Assembly (NCBI GenBank): GCA_002334915.1
Contig: DDCQ01000018.1
Location: forward strand, 1-38,342
DNA: 38,342 nt
From: Porticoccaceae bacterium UBA2002
Lineage (GTDB): Bacteria > Pseudomonadota > Gammaproteobacteria > Pseudomonadales > Porticoccaceae
Direction: 5' to 3'
Of the stretch, positions 10,906-19,643 are shown one piece after another. Below the pieces are notes generated by a model. It did not search any database, was not told the DNA's origin, and worked only from the letters and a program-made list of their open reading frames with translations. A program made the position numbers and the translations under genes. Each line of letters starts with the position of its first letter. The first letter of the stretch is position 1.

Positions 10906-11720
10906 AAATTATTGCCGCAGTTGTGCAGCTAAAACCCCAGGGCTCGGTCGCTGGTAATTTGCAGCATGCGGAAAGTCTGCTTCGCAAGGCTGCGGAAGCC
11001 GGTGCGCAACTGGCCGTGCTGCCGGAAAATTTTGCCTACTATGGACAATCTGATTTTCTCACTGCTGGTCGCGCAGAGTCCGACGACATGGGTCTGGCGC
11101 GCCAGTTTGTGGCTCAGCAGGCAAAAAAATACGGACTCTGGCTGGTGGGAGGAACCATTCCGGTCGCCGAGTCCAAACCGCGCTCATTTGCCCGTTGCTA
11201 TGTTTATAACCCCAAGGCAGAGGTGGTAGGTTACTACGACAAAATTCATCTGTTTGATGCAGATCTGGCCTCGCAGGAGGGCAACAGCGCCTATCGAGAA
11301 TCAGATGATTTTAGTGCTGGAGAGCAGGTTAAAACAGTGCGCACAGAGCTGGGCGTTCTGGGACTGACCGTTTGTTACGACCTCAGATTTGCAGAGCTTT
11401 TCCAGATGTTATCGAACTCGGGTGCTGAAATTGTGACAGTTCCATCGGCCTTTACCGCGGTCACTGGTGAGGCCCATTGGCAAGTGCTGTTGCGAGCTCG
11501 AGCCATTGAGAATCAACTGTTTGTGCTGGGTGCCAATATGGTAGATCGGTGCCACGAAACACGAGGCCTGTGGGGAGGAAGTGCGATTATAGATCCCTGG
11601 GGCAATGTATTGGCTTCACTGGATGAACAGCCGGGCATTGCAGTAGCTGAGATCGACCTGGATCTGATCGGGCAGTGCAGAAGTAAAATACCCATGGCGC
11701 AGCATCGCCGGCTGATCTAA
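10902..11720 (+). CDS. Carbon-nitrogen hydrolase, Nit-type (nitrilase superfamily)
   Basis: This cytoplasmic amidase family includes Nit1/Nit2 and deaminated-glutathione amidase; removal of damaged glutathione or 2-oxoacid amides is the likely role. The Glu-Lys-Cys triad is present: Glu42 in VLPENFAYY, Lys114 in YYDKIHLFD and Cys158 in TVCYDLRFAEL. Its length of 272 residues fits the family. Its start is inside the yhdP stop (ATGA), so the two are co-translated. In related genomes this gene usually sits between yhdP and tldD; here tldD is not found. The exact substrate cannot be read from the sequence. Confidence 0.92.
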   Translation: MKIIAAVVQLKPQGSVAGNLQHAESLLRKAAEAGAQLAVLPENFAYYGQSDFLTAGRAESDDMGLARQFVAQQAKKYGLWLVGGTIPVAESKPRSFARCYVYNPKAEVVGYYDKIHLFDADLASQEGNSAYRESDDFSAGEQVKTVRTELGVLGLTVCYDLRFAELFQMLSNSGAEIVTVPSAFTAVTGEAHWQVLLRARAIENQLFVLGANMVDRCHETRGLWGGSAIIDPWGNVLASLDEQPGIAVAEIDLDLIGQCRSKIPMAQHRRLI

Positions 11721-11733
11721 TTACCCTGTTAAA

Positions 11734-12264
11734 TTATTCTGATAGCTCTCTGAGATAAGCAAATAGTTTGCGCGCAGCAGCTGGTGGTTTTTTCTGTTCC
11801 ATTTCCCTGCTGGCCTGGCGCTGCAGATTGCGTAACTGTTGTCGATCGCTCGCCTGGTGTAGCTCAATAAAATCCTCAATTGCGCTGTGACCCTCATTAA
11901 TAATTCGGTCGCGCCACTGTTCCAGTTGAGCGAAATGCTGTCGGTAGGTTTGAGACTGATGATCCATGCGATCCAGGGTCTCCTGAATTGTACTGATATC
12001 CAGAGTGCGCATCAGTTTGCCGATATATTGCAGGTGACGGCGCTTGGCCTCCCGACTTTTCAGTCTTCGCGCTTCATGGATGGCCTCCTCCAGAGGTTCG
12101 GGCAGACTAAATTTTTCAAGCTGGCCGCTGGGCATATCCATCAGTTGTTTGCCCATATCCTGCAGCGCCTGACTATCTCGCTTGAGTTGAGATTTACTGG
12201 GCCCATCGTATTGCTGTTGCTCTGCATCGCCAGATAACTCTGACTGGTCGGGTAATTCTGTCAT
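11734..12264 (-). CDS. darP: DarP (YjgA, DUF615) 50S ribosome assembly factor
   Basis: DarP associates with late pre-50S ribosomal particles and helps form the peptidyl-transferase centre. The 176-residue, highly charged, helical product has typical features: SKSQLKRDSQALQDMGKQL near residue 23, LPEPLEEAI near residue 54, REAKRRHLQYIGKLMR near residue 72 and a C-terminal RKLFAYLREL. It starts inside the stop of mgtE (4-base overlap) and ends only 13 bases from the convergent nitrilase gene, leaving no room for a bidirectional terminator. In many gammaproteobacteria darP pairs with pmbA/tldE, which is not seen here. Confidence 0.93.
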   Translation of the reverse strand: MTELPDQSELSGDAEQQQYDGPSKSQLKRDSQALQDMGKQLMDMPSGQLEKFSLPEPLEEAIHEARRLKSREAKRRHLQYIGKLMRTLDISTIQETLDRMDHQSQTYRQHFAQLEQWRDRIINEGHSAIEDFIELHQASDRQQLRNLQRQASREMEQKKPPAAARKLFAYLRELSE

Positions 12265-13607
12265 GATAAAAATACCGCAGCCAGTCCAAGGAAAGATACA
12301 AAGCCGACTATATCGGTGACCGTAGTAAGGATCACCGAGCCAGCCAGTGCTGGATCTATTTTGATAGAGCGCAGTAGCACCGGCAGCAATGTGCCGGTCA
12401 AGGCAGCAGCCATAAGGTTAATGGCCATGGCCAGACCAATAATTAAGGCCATGGTGATATCCTGAAACCACAGGGAAACCACAGCGCCTATCACTAGGGC
12501 ATAAAGCAGTCCATTCAGTGCGCCCACGGTAAATTCTTTACTCAGCAACCAGGATAGATTGCCGCGCTCTACCTGACCAAGAGCCATGCCACGAATCATC
12601 ACGGTTAAAGTTTGGCTGCCGGCTACGCCACCCATGCTGGCTACAATGGGCATAAGAATAGCCAGAGCCACCACCTTGTCCAGTGTTTCCTCAAACATAC
12701 TGATCGCAGTGGAGGCAAGAATGGCAGTGATAAGATTGACCCCCAGCCACAGGGCTCTTCGCGGAGCGGTGCGCACAATCGGTGAAAAGGTGTCCTCGGT
12801 ATCGCTCAAACCCGCCATGGCCAATAATGAGTGGTCGGCATCTTCCACGATCACATCAACCACATCATCGATGGTAATGCGGCCGAGCAGATGATTCTGG
12901 TCATCCACCACTGGGGCAGAAACCAGGTCATAGCGCTGGAACAGCTGGGCAACATCTGAGTCAGTGAGATTGACATGAATTGCCTGAACCTCGGTATTCA
13001 TGACTTCCCGCACTGTCGTAGTTGGGCTGGAGGTCAGTAGCTTTCCCAGGGGTAGATTGCCGAGAAAGGCATCTTTGCGACTGACGACAAATAGGTTATC
13101 GGTAATATCTGGTATCTCTTCAAAGCGACGCAAGTAGCGCAGTACAACATCGACAGAAATATCCGGACGCACGGTAATCACCTCGGTGTCCATCAGGCCA
13201 CCGGCGGTATCTTCGTTGTAGGTGAGCACAGATTCAACCCGATGCCTGTCTTGCACAGACATGGCTTGCAGCACTTCGGGAATCACTTTATCTGGTAATT
13301 GCTGAAGGATATCGACGATATCATCCACATCCAGACCCTCAGTAAGAGAGGCAACTTCGGCGCCATCCATCTCATTGAGGAATTCAATTTGAATTTCATC
13401 AGACAGCTCTTGAATCACTTCACCGGAGATTTCGGGATCAATTAGCTCCCAGAGAATGCGCCGGAACTTGGGTGGTGCTGTCTCCAGTTGATGGGCAATA
13501 TCCGGAGGGGCTAAATTGCTGAGGATATGACGTACCTGATTCAGGGTTGCTGAATCAATGGTTGTGCCTAGTTTGGCCAGCAAATTGTTTTCTATGATAT
13601 TGCTCAT
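12261..13607 (-). CDS. mgtE: Magnesium transporter/channel MgtE
   Basis: MgtE is a dimeric Mg2+ channel of the inner membrane, gated by cytosolic Mg2+. The 448-residue product shows the MgtE N-domain of short helical repeats (about residues 20-125), two CBS domains (about 130-250, with VTVRPD and TEVQAI segments), a plug helix and five membrane segments from about residue 278. The segment ASMGGVAGSQTLTVMIRGMALG is the conserved pore-region signature. ATG 13607 is preferred over a longer start at 13631 because AGGGA lies 6 bases upstream. It sits after ptsO and is coupled to darP by a 4-base overlap. Confidence 0.96.
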   Translation of the reverse strand: MSNIIENNLLAKLGTTIDSATLNQVRHILSNLAPPDIAHQLETAPPKFRRILWELIDPEISGEVIQELSDEIQIEFLNEMDGAEVASLTEGLDVDDIVDILQQLPDKVIPEVLQAMSVQDRHRVESVLTYNEDTAGGLMDTEVITVRPDISVDVVLRYLRRFEEIPDITDNLFVVSRKDAFLGNLPLGKLLTSSPTTTVREVMNTEVQAIHVNLTDSDVAQLFQRYDLVSAPVVDDQNHLLGRITIDDVVDVIVEDADHSLLAMAGLSDTEDTFSPIVRTAPRRALWLGVNLITAILASTAISMFEETLDKVVALAILMPIVASMGGVAGSQTLTVMIRGMALGQVERGNLSWLLSKEFTVGALNGLLYALVIGAVVSLWFQDITMALIIGLAMAINLMAAALTGTLLPVLLRSIKIDPALAGSVILTTVTDIVGFVSFLGLAAVFLS

Positions 13608-13623
13608 ATCTGTTCCCTGACAA

Positions 13624-13640
13624 AACCGCATGGTGCGGTT
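13624..13640 (-). terminator. Hairpin between ptsO and mgtE, possible terminator or leader structure
   Basis: A perfect 7-bp stem with a 3-base loop (AACCGCA/TGCGGTT) lies between ptsO and mgtE. Read on the minus strand it ends in GGTTTTG, a very short T run, then runs into the mgtE Shine-Dalgarno. It could weakly terminate the rpoN-ptsO transcript or act as an attenuator-like leader element for mgtE. The T run is too short for a firm terminator call. Confidence 0.35.
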
Positions 13641-13722
13641 ATGGGGCTGATGAAGCGGCTATTTTAGCGAGCAATGGTGCTCACTGATAGGGTTTACTGA
13701 AATCAGTTATTTTTAAAAATTG

Positions 13723-13992
13723 TTATTCGCCCTCTCCAAAATAATCATCCAGCAGTGCAGTAATTTCATCACAGGCAGCCTGTTCATCCGGGCCATCAAA
13801 TTCAAAAATAAGCTCTGTGCCCTGATTGGCGGCCAGCAACATCAAAGACATAATACTTTTTGCATCCACCAGAGGTTCCTGTTTGCCTGTGCGCACTGCA
13901 CATTGATGGTGGGCTGCAGCGCTGGCCAGTTTGGTCGCAGCTCGGGCGTGCAGACCCAGTTTATTAATAACAGCTATCTGGCGCCGAATCAT
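13723..13992 (-). CDS. ptsO: Nitrogen-PTS phosphocarrier protein NPr (HPr family)
   Basis: NPr passes phosphate from EI-Ntr (PtsP) to EIIA-Ntr (PtsN). The regulatory nitrogen PTS responds to nitrogen and carbon status and affects potassium and envelope functions. The 89-residue HPr-fold protein carries phospho-accepting His15 in LGLHARAA and Ser46 in DAKSIMSLML. It starts within the rapZ stop (4-base overlap) and is the last gene of the lptB/rpoN-hpf-ptsN-rapZ-ptsO series, which is why NPr is preferred over sugar-PTS HPr. ptsP is not in this window. Confidence 0.95.
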   Translation of the reverse strand: MIRRQIAVINKLGLHARAATKLASAAAHHQCAVRTGKQEPLVDAKSIMSLMLLAANQGTELIFEFDGPDEQAACDEITALLDDYFGEGE

Positions 13993-14852
13993 CGTGCCAG
14001 CTCTTTATGCACAACCTGCACAAAGGGCTGCTCCTTGGAGAAGTGTTCGCAGAGACGATTGGCCAGGTAGACTGACCTGTGTTGCCCTCCGGTACAGCCA
14101 ATGGCCACGGTGAGATAGCTGCGGTTATTTGACTGGAATTTAGGAATCCATCTGGTCAGATAGCCAATAATGTCGGCGAGCATGGAGGCGACATCCACCT
14201 GTCCCTCAAGGAACTGAATAACCTCGGGATCCTTGCCAGTCTGAGCGCGCAACTCCCTTTTCCAGTGCGGGTTAGGCAAACAGCGGACATCAAAAATAAA
14301 GTCGGCATCCTCGGGGGTGCCACGCTTAAATCCAAAGCTCTGAAATAGGATCGACATATTTTGGAGGCTGTGGGGAACAACGGTATTTTTAATCAGATCT
14401 CTGAGTTGATGCAGTGATAGTCCAGAGGAATCTATAACCCGATCGGCGATATCAGCTATGGGCGCCAGCATGCCTTTCTCTAAGTTAATAGCTTCTTTGA
14501 GATTGATATGGTCAGAACTCAGCGGATGCTTGCGTCTGGTTTCACTGTAGCGGCGCAGCAGGTCGCCACTGTGGGCATGTAAAAACACGACGCTGACATC
14601 AACACCACTGTTTGCAATACCCCTGAGAATCTGAGGTATTTTGTTGAGATCGCCGACTAGGTTGCGGGCATCAATACCCACGGCAATATTTAAGTCGGCA
14701 CTGTTATTGTTGTCGGATTTAAGTTGCGCAATCAGTTCGGGCAACAGGCCTGCGGGCAGATTGTCGATGCAGGTAAAGCCAACATCCTCGAGAATATTGA
14801 GCGCGGAACTCTTGCCGGACCCTGATCGGCCGCTTATCACAACCAGACGCAC
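13989..14852 (-). CDS. rapZ: RNase adapter protein RapZ
   Basis: RapZ binds small RNAs such as GlmZ and guides RNase E to them, tuning GlmS and so amino-sugar supply. It also binds nucleotides and glucosamine-6-phosphate. The Walker A motif GRSGSGKS (residues 8-15) begins the protein, and the C-terminal RNA-binding half contains PNPHW and TVAIGCTGGQHRSVY. GTG 14852 is chosen as the start: GGGGGA lies 7 bases upstream and it lies 2 bases after ptsN. The longer ATG frame (14912) would run 57 bases into ptsN and adds an unrelated N-terminus. The length from GTG is 287 residues, matching the family. It overlaps ptsO by 4 bases. Confidence 0.95.
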   Translation of the reverse strand: MRLVVISGRSGSGKSSALNILEDVGFTCIDNLPAGLLPELIAQLKSDNNNSADLNIAVGIDARNLVGDLNKIPQILRGIANSGVDVSVVFLHAHSGDLLRRYSETRRKHPLSSDHINLKEAINLEKGMLAPIADIADRVIDSSGLSLHQLRDLIKNTVVPHSLQNMSILFQSFGFKRGTPEDADFIFDVRCLPNPHWKRELRAQTGKDPEVIQFLEGQVDVASMLADIIGYLTRWIPKFQSNNRSYLTVAIGCTGGQHRSVYLANRLCEHFSKEQPFVQVVHKELAR

Positions 14853-14854
14853 AG

Positions 14855-15322
14855 CTAGTTCCCCCGCTCTAGCTGTATGGCTGTAGCAAATAGCTCTGCG
14901 CTGTTGCTGCACTGACGCAATGATTCCCGGGATGATTCAGTCTGCATTAGATTAGCTATCCTCGCCAGTGTGGCCAGATGTTCGTCGTTCTTTTCTTCCG
15001 GCACCACCAGAGCAAAAATAAGATCCACCGGCTGATCGTCCAGAGCATCAAAGTCCACAGGCTTTTGAAGTTTTATCAGACAGCCATGGATACGGTTAAA
15101 GCCAGAGGCGCGACAGTGGGGTATGGCGACACCTTCACCTATGCCTGTGCTGCCCAGTCGTTCCCGAGCAACCAGTTTGTGAAATAGCCCATCGCTCTGT
15201 TCCGCATCTCCACCCAGCTGTTCGGTAATAAAGGATGACAGATTTTCCAAGACACGCTTTTTGCTAGCGCCGGGCAGATCACATCTGGTCATTGTTGGGG
15301 TCAGTACATCGGTGATTTTCAT
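14855..15322 (-). CDS. ptsN: Nitrogen-regulatory EIIA component (EIIA-Ntr)
   Basis: PtsN is the terminal phosphoacceptor of the nitrogen PTS and regulates targets by binding them in its phosphorylated or unphosphorylated state, for example potassium transport and sensor kinases in other species. The 155-residue PTS EIIA type-2 domain has the phosphorylation site His69 in GVAIPHCRA. Further family features are LVARERLGSTGIGEG just before it and DLIFALVVPEE. It is 8 bases downstream of hpf and 2 bases upstream of rapZ. The start MKITDVLTP is standard. Confidence 0.96.
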   Translation of the reverse strand: MKITDVLTPTMTRCDLPGASKKRVLENLSSFITEQLGGDAEQSDGLFHKLVARERLGSTGIGEGVAIPHCRASGFNRIHGCLIKLQKPVDFDALDDQPVDLIFALVVPEEKNDEHLATLARIANLMQTESSRESLRQCSNSAELFATAIQLERGN

Positions 15323-15330
15323 TGTTGCAG

Positions 15331-15618
15331 CTAATGGCCCCTGTGCTTCTCTTTATGTTTTATAAGTTGTCGATCCAGTTTGTCTGTCAGGGCATCAATG
15401 GCTGCGTACAGATCTTCATGCTCTGCGTTGGCAAATAGATCACCACCGGCAACATGCACAGTAGCTTCAGCTTTTTGAGCTAATTTGTCGACGGTTAAAA
15501 TAACAGCTGTGCTGGTAATTTTTTCAGAGTGTCTTTCCAGTTTGGAAAGTTTATTGGTGACATAGTCGCGGATAGGGTCGGTAATATCTAGGTGGTGTCC
15601 ACTGATTGTCATTTGCAT
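15331..15618 (-). CDS. hpf: Ribosome hibernation-promoting factor, short form
   Basis: HPF binds the 30S decoding region and promotes 100S ribosome dimers in stationary phase. The 95-residue product is a short-form HPF: it begins MQMTISGHHLDITDPIRDYV and ends shortly after the YAAIDALTDKLDRQLIKHKEK helix, without the C-terminal dimerisation domain of long HPF. It lies 12 bases downstream of rpoN, the usual arrangement, with a clear AAGGAGA-type ribosome site just before ATG 15618. Confidence 0.96.
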   Translation of the reverse strand: MQMTISGHHLDITDPIRDYVTNKLSKLERHSEKITSTAVILTVDKLAQKAEATVHVAGGDLFANAEHEDLYAAIDALTDKLDRQLIKHKEKHRGH

Positions 15619-15630
15619 GCAGTTCTCCTT

Positions 15631-17172
15631 TTACTTTGCATTTTCGAATCTTTTTCTCTGACTGGAGGATGGGATTCCCATGCTCTCGCGGTATTTAGCC
15701 ACGGTTCGTCGAGCGACCTGTATTCCCTGTTCCTCTAGTAAAGAGGTTAACCTGTTGTCGCTTAATGGTTTGGCTGGTTGTTCAGCGCTAATCATTGTTT
15801 TTAGGATAGCGCAAACTGCTGTAGATGAACACTCTCCGCCACCGGATGTGCCAACATGGCTGGAAAAAAAGTACTTGAGTTCAAAGATACCCTGGGGTGT
15901 AGCCATGTATTTGGTGGTAGTCACACGGGAAATTGTAGACTCATGGAGATCGAGTTTAGTGGCAATATCAGACAGAACCATGGGTTTCATGGCCACAGGG
16001 CCGTGATCCAGGAAACCCTGCTGCAAATCGATAATGGTCATTGAGACCCGCATAAGTGTCTCGTTGCGGCTCTCCAGGCTGCGCAGAAACCAGCGCGCCT
16101 CGGCGAGATTATTCTTTAAAAACTGATTTTGGTCGCTGTTGTCCGAGCGCTTAATTAAGTTGCTGTAAGTATCGTTGATCCTCAGTCTTGGCATATTGCT
16201 GTCATTGAGCTGAACACGCCAGCGCCCGGCAACTTTTTCTACATACACATCGGGGACAATATATTCGGCATCATTGGCAGAGAGTGCCTCTCCGGGCCGC
16301 GGATTGAGACTGCGAATAAGCGCAAGTGCTTCCTGGGTTTCCTCGTTGCTGTAACCCGCTTTTTTACTTAGGCGGCTTAGTTCTACCGAGGCAATATCAT
16401 CGAGAAAGTCACAGACAAGGCCTTGTGCCTGCTCTAAATAGGGAGTTTCCAAGCTTAGCTGATTAAGCTGAATGAGCAGACTCTCCCCAATATCACGGGC
16501 AAACACACCAGGGGGATCAAACTGTTGCAGTCGCTTGAGCACGGCGACCAGTTCGTCCTCTTCCAGAGCATCCTCGAGATCCTCATAATTTATATGATCG
16601 GTAATATCCTGGAGATTGCTGCCGATAAAACCATTGTCACTAATGGCGTCGACAAAGGCCTCGGCGATCTCGCGATCACGATCAGAGAATGGGGTCAGAT
16701 TGAGCTGCCAGTGGAGGTGGTCTTGCAGTGACTCGGTCACCTGATACACCTGCTCCAGGTTGACCTCGCCACCACCGCTGCTGGCAGGTGCAGGGGCGCT
16801 GTATACCTCGTCCCAGTTAGCATCCACGGGTAAATCCTGAGCAGTATCATTGTCCCAGTCACTGGAAGCTTCGGACTCGGTAACCGTTAATTCGCTGGCA
16901 TCTGCCGCAGTGGTGTGAAGACTGGGGTCGTCGGTGTCGAAATTGACATCCCGGTCCTCTGCGACAGATTTCTCTGTGGTCTGTTGATCGCCGTCCTGTT
17001 CCTGAGGATTGCCCTGGTCCTCATCGATTTCCAGAAGCGGATTGTTGTACAGCTGTTCTATCACTTCCTGCCGCAGCTCGAGAGTGGACAGCTGCAACAG
17101 TTTGATGGCCTGCTGCAGTTGCGGCGTCATCGTGAGCTGTTGGCTGATCTTGAGCTGTAAGCCTTGGCGCAT
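15631..17172 (-). CDS. rpoN: RNA polymerase sigma-54 factor
   Basis: RpoN directs RNA polymerase to -24/-12 promoters that need an enhancer-binding activator. It controls nitrogen, motility and other regulons. The 513-residue product has the activator-interacting region I (MRQGLQLKISQQLTMTPQLQQAIKLLQ-like start), an acidic region II (about residues 48-125), the core-binding domain, a helix-turn-helix around residues 360-400 (ATKLDLHESTISRV) and the RpoN box ARRTVAKYRE at about 487-496. ATG 17172 is preferred over TTG 17178 by match to the family start; the ribosome site is weak. It lies 87 bases downstream of lptB. Confidence 0.97.
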   Translation of the reverse strand: MRQGLQLKISQQLTMTPQLQQAIKLLQLSTLELRQEVIEQLYNNPLLEIDEDQGNPQEQDGDQQTTEKSVAEDRDVNFDTDDPSLHTTAADASELTVTESEASSDWDNDTAQDLPVDANWDEVYSAPAPASSGGGEVNLEQVYQVTESLQDHLHWQLNLTPFSDRDREIAEAFVDAISDNGFIGSNLQDITDHINYEDLEDALEEDELVAVLKRLQQFDPPGVFARDIGESLLIQLNQLSLETPYLEQAQGLVCDFLDDIASVELSRLSKKAGYSNEETQEALALIRSLNPRPGEALSANDAEYIVPDVYVEKVAGRWRVQLNDSNMPRLRINDTYSNLIKRSDNSDQNQFLKNNLAEARWFLRSLESRNETLMRVSMTIIDLQQGFLDHGPVAMKPMVLSDIATKLDLHESTISRVTTTKYMATPQGIFELKYFFSSHVGTSGGGECSSTAVCAILKTMISAEQPAKPLSDNRLTSLLEEQGIQVARRTVAKYRESMGIPSSSQRKRFENAK

Positions 17173-17259
17173 AGTCAAAAATCAAATTATAGAATGAGAT
17201 GCAATTTTAGTGCCGATTTATACTGGCTGGCAATCATCCATTTATGAATTAGGCCATTA

Positions 17260-17985
17260 TTAGAGGGTAAAATGCTCTCCAAGGTAGGTTTTTCGCACTT
17301 TTGCGTCATTTAAGATATGTTCTGTGGTGCCCTCAGCGATTACATGGCCCTCACCGATGATGTAGGCATGTTCACAGATATCCAGAGTTTCCCTCACATT
17401 GTGATCTGTAATCAGCACACCAATACCACTGTCGCGCAGATGGCGAATAATATTCTTAATATCATTGACCGAGATGGGGTCAACTCCAGCGAAGGGCTCA
17501 TCCAGCAGAATAAACTGTGGATTTGCCGCCAGAGCTCTGGCAATTTCTACTCGTCGACGCTCGCCGCCCGACAGGCTCATGCCGGTGTTTTTTGCCAGAT
17601 GAGAAATATGGAATTCGTGCAGTAAGTCTTCCAGGCGCTGACGGCGCTGCTGCCGACTGAGCTCAGGGCGAGTTTCTAAAATGGCGAGAATATTATCCTC
17701 TACGCTGAGCTTTCTGAAGATCGAGGGTTCCTGAGGGAGATAACCCAGGCCCCGGCGGGCACGGCCATGCATTGGCAGGGCGGTAATATCCTGGCCATTG
17801 ATAGTGACCGTACCACCATCCTGAACAACCAGACCAATAATCATATAGAAACAGGTAGTTTTACCCGCGCCATTGGGGCCCAACAGACCCACTATCTCCC
17901 CCTGTTTAACAGACAGAGAGACATCTTTGACCACTGGCCTTTTGCCGTAGGATTTGGCGAGATTACGCGCTTCTAAAACTGCCAT
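17260..17985 (-). CDS. lptB: LPS export ABC transporter ATPase LptB
   Basis: LptB is the cytoplasmic ATPase of LptB2FGC, which extracts LPS from the inner membrane and drives it along the LptA bridge. The 241-residue ABC protein has Walker [10 protein letters not shown] (about residues 35-43), the signature [15 protein letters not shown], Walker [14 protein letters not shown] and the switch histidine in [11 protein letters not shown]. Its start shares a base with the lptA stop (TGATG). rpoN follows 87 bases later. Confidence 0.98.
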   Translation of the reverse strand: MAVLEARNLAKSYGKRPVVKDVSLSVKQGEIVGLLGPNGAGKTTCFYMIIGLVVQDGGTVTINGQDITALPMHGRARRGLGYLPQEPSIFRKLSVEDNILAILETRPELSRQQRRQRLEDLLHEFHISHLAKNTGMSLSGGERRRVEIARALAANPQFILLDEPFAGVDPISVNDIKNIIRHLRDSGIGVLITDHNVRETLDICEHAYIIGEGHVIAEGTTEHILNDAKVRKTYLGEHFTL

Positions 17986-18545
17986 CAGGGTCTGATCTCT
18001 TGTTGGCTGTCGGCAGTGGAATTTTCCTGGGTAGAGGGGGGTATCACAAGCTGAATACGCTTTCCACTGGCGCGATCTCCACCTTTGGCCTTCCAGGTTT
18101 CATTTTTTAAGTCGTAAGTAATGCGCTCGCCTTTAATCAGGGTGCCGTTGCGTGATAACGAGGCATTGTTTTTAAGGTTGATCAGATCGTCGGCGAGCCT
18201 ATATTCAATAACTTCACCTCGCGCTATCACCATGCCGCCCTGAACCTGGGGTTGCTGTTGATAGCTGGCTGGCGTGCCCAGAGACACAATACGGCTGACC
18301 TTATTGCCTTTGTAGTGGATGGTCACCCTGTCCGCATCGATTAAAACAGAGCCCTGACGAATAACTACATTGCCCCGATATTCGGTTAACCCTGATTGGT
18401 CATTGCGCTCAGCAGAGTCCGATTCAATGGTAATGGGCTGTTGTCGATCATCAGGTAGTGCCTGCACCGAGACTGAGCACAGCAGCAACAGAACTGTGGC
18501 TGCGATATTTACGCCCCTGGCTAAGAAGATATTAAAGCGGTTCAT
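17985..18545 (-). CDS. lptA: LPS transport periplasmic protein LptA
   Basis: LptA forms the periplasmic beta-jellyroll bridge that carries LPS to the LptDE translocon. From ATG 18545 the product has 186 residues with a classical signal peptide ([11 protein letters not shown], then a hydrophobic run [15 protein letters not shown], cleavage before LPDD). The mature OstA-like domain follows, with [26 protein letters not shown] and [10 protein letters not shown]. Longer in-frame starts at 18560 and 18584 are possible, but they put extra residues before the signal peptide. It overlaps lptC by 14 bases and lptB by one base. Confidence 0.94.
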   Translation of the reverse strand: MNRFNIFLARGVNIAATVLLLLCSVSVQALPDDRQQPITIESDSAERNDQSGLTEYRGNVVIRQGSVLIDADRVTIHYKGNKVSRIVSLGTPASYQQQPQVQGGMVIARGEVIEYRLADDLINLKNNASLSRNGTLIKGERITYDLKNETWKAKGGDRASGKRIQLVIPPSTQENSTADSQQEIRP

Positions 18546-19116
18546 GAATAGCTCGAACATTGGATTTGATGGTAAAAACGTCATTGGCGAGGTTGGCCTT
18601 TAGCCCTGTTCCGGAAAGTGTAACCTGCGGGGTGCGCAGTTTAAAGCGGCCCGGTGCAGAGGCAGTATAGGTGGCCGGTTTGTAGCTGATTTTTGCCGAG
18701 GTCAGCTCAGTGGTGCCCCGGGGCTCATCAACAACAGCTACTACATTGCCCGCCAGTAATAAAGTTTCACCGTTATTGTTCAGTATTCCACTGTTGGCGC
18801 TAATATTGATGACCTCTGCTTCTGCGGGCTCTTGAGGATTGTTATCCCGTTTAGCTACCAGCTGTAGTTCGCTGATTTGCAGTCTGGAATTGTCATTAAA
18901 AAATTCCATCTTGGGCGAGGACAGAACATATTGCTCAGCGCCGTCTGCACCAAAACGTTGACTGACTACAGAGGTCATATAGCTATCGGCGCTGGGTGTC
19001 CCTTCAATCTGACTCACCTGATTACGCAAAAAGGATTCTGGAGGGCTATCCCAGACCAGCAGGAACCCGCTAATCAACAGTAGCAAACCAAAAGCCAGCG
19101 AGAACTGTTTTATCAT
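18532..19116 (-). CDS. lptC: LPS export protein LptC
   Basis: LptC is a bitopic inner-membrane protein whose periplasmic jellyroll receives LPS from LptFG and hands it to LptA. The 194-residue product has one N-terminal membrane segment (FSLAFGLLLLISGFLLVW) followed by a beta-rich domain with the SYMTSVVSQRFGADGAEQY-like and ISANSGILNNNGETLLLAGNV segments typical of LptC. It starts in the kdsC stop (4-base overlap) and overlaps lptA at its end. Sequence conservation in the family is low, but the position between kdsC and lptA is diagnostic. Confidence 0.93.
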   Translation of the reverse strand: MIKQFSLAFGLLLLISGFLLVWDSPPESFLRNQVSQIEGTPSADSYMTSVVSQRFGADGAEQYVLSSPKMEFFNDNSRLQISELQLVAKRDNNPQEPAEAEVINISANSGILNNNGETLLLAGNVVAVVDEPRGTTELTSAKISYKPATYTASAPGRFKLRTPQVTLSGTGLKANLANDVFTIKSNVRAIHEPL

Positions 19117-19643
19117 TGAAAGCTTGCCAGGATTGGTTGCAGCTTGCCCTGAGCCTCAAGAATCATCTCCGCAGCCTCGCGCACAGCGCCCTGACCGCCA
19201 TGCTTAGATGTCTGCCAATGGGCCTGCTCGGCAAGAGTGACAGAGCCATTGGCTGGAGTGATACCCAGGCCAACCCGGCGGATAACAGCCAGATCCGGAA
19301 GATCATCGCCCATAAAGGCAACCTCATCCATCTGCACATCCATCGTTTGCAGTAATTCATTGAGGGCGGTTAATTTATCTTCCCGGCCTTGAACCACCGG
19401 ATTAATGGATAGCTCATCGGCTCGTCGCTGCAGCAGGCTAGAGACTCGACCGGTAATGATACCCACCTGTATATCGCCTCTCTGCAGTAGCTTGATGCCG
19501 AGACCATCCTGTATATTAAAGGCCTTCATCTCTTCGCCGCTATTGCCGTAATAGAGGCGTCCATCGGTTAGCACACCATCGACATCCAGCAATAGCAGTT
19601 TTATTTTTTTGGCAGCGGCAATCACCGAGTTAGGAATATTCAT
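19113..19643 (-). CDS. kdsC: 3-deoxy-D-manno-octulosonate 8-phosphate phosphatase KdsC
   Basis: KdsC removes phosphate from Kdo-8-phosphate in the Kdo branch of lipid A-core synthesis. The 176-residue HAD-family protein has no cap domain and carries the catalytic motif LLLLDVDGVLTDG with nucleophile Asp20 and Asp22. Other motifs are ITGR (residue about 63), the HAD lysine region and MGDDLPDL near residue 113. It shares one base with the kdsD stop (TAATG) and overlaps lptC by 4 bases, so Kdo synthesis and LPS export genes form one translationally coupled unit. Confidence 0.97.
   Translation of the reverse strand: MNIPNSVIAAAKKIKLLLLDVDGVLTDGRLYYGNSGEEMKAFNIQDGLGIKLLQRGDIQVGIITGRVSSLLQRRADELSINPVVQGREDKLTALNELLQTMDVQMDEVAFMGDDLPDLAVIRRVGLGITPANGSVTLAEQAHWQTSKHGGQGAVREAAEMILEAQGKLQPILASFQ

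Noticed and set aside
14853..14912. Extended N-terminus for rapZ from ATG 14912
   Set aside because: It would lie inside ptsN and lacks family similarity; GTG 14852 has a strong ribosome site and gives the usual length.
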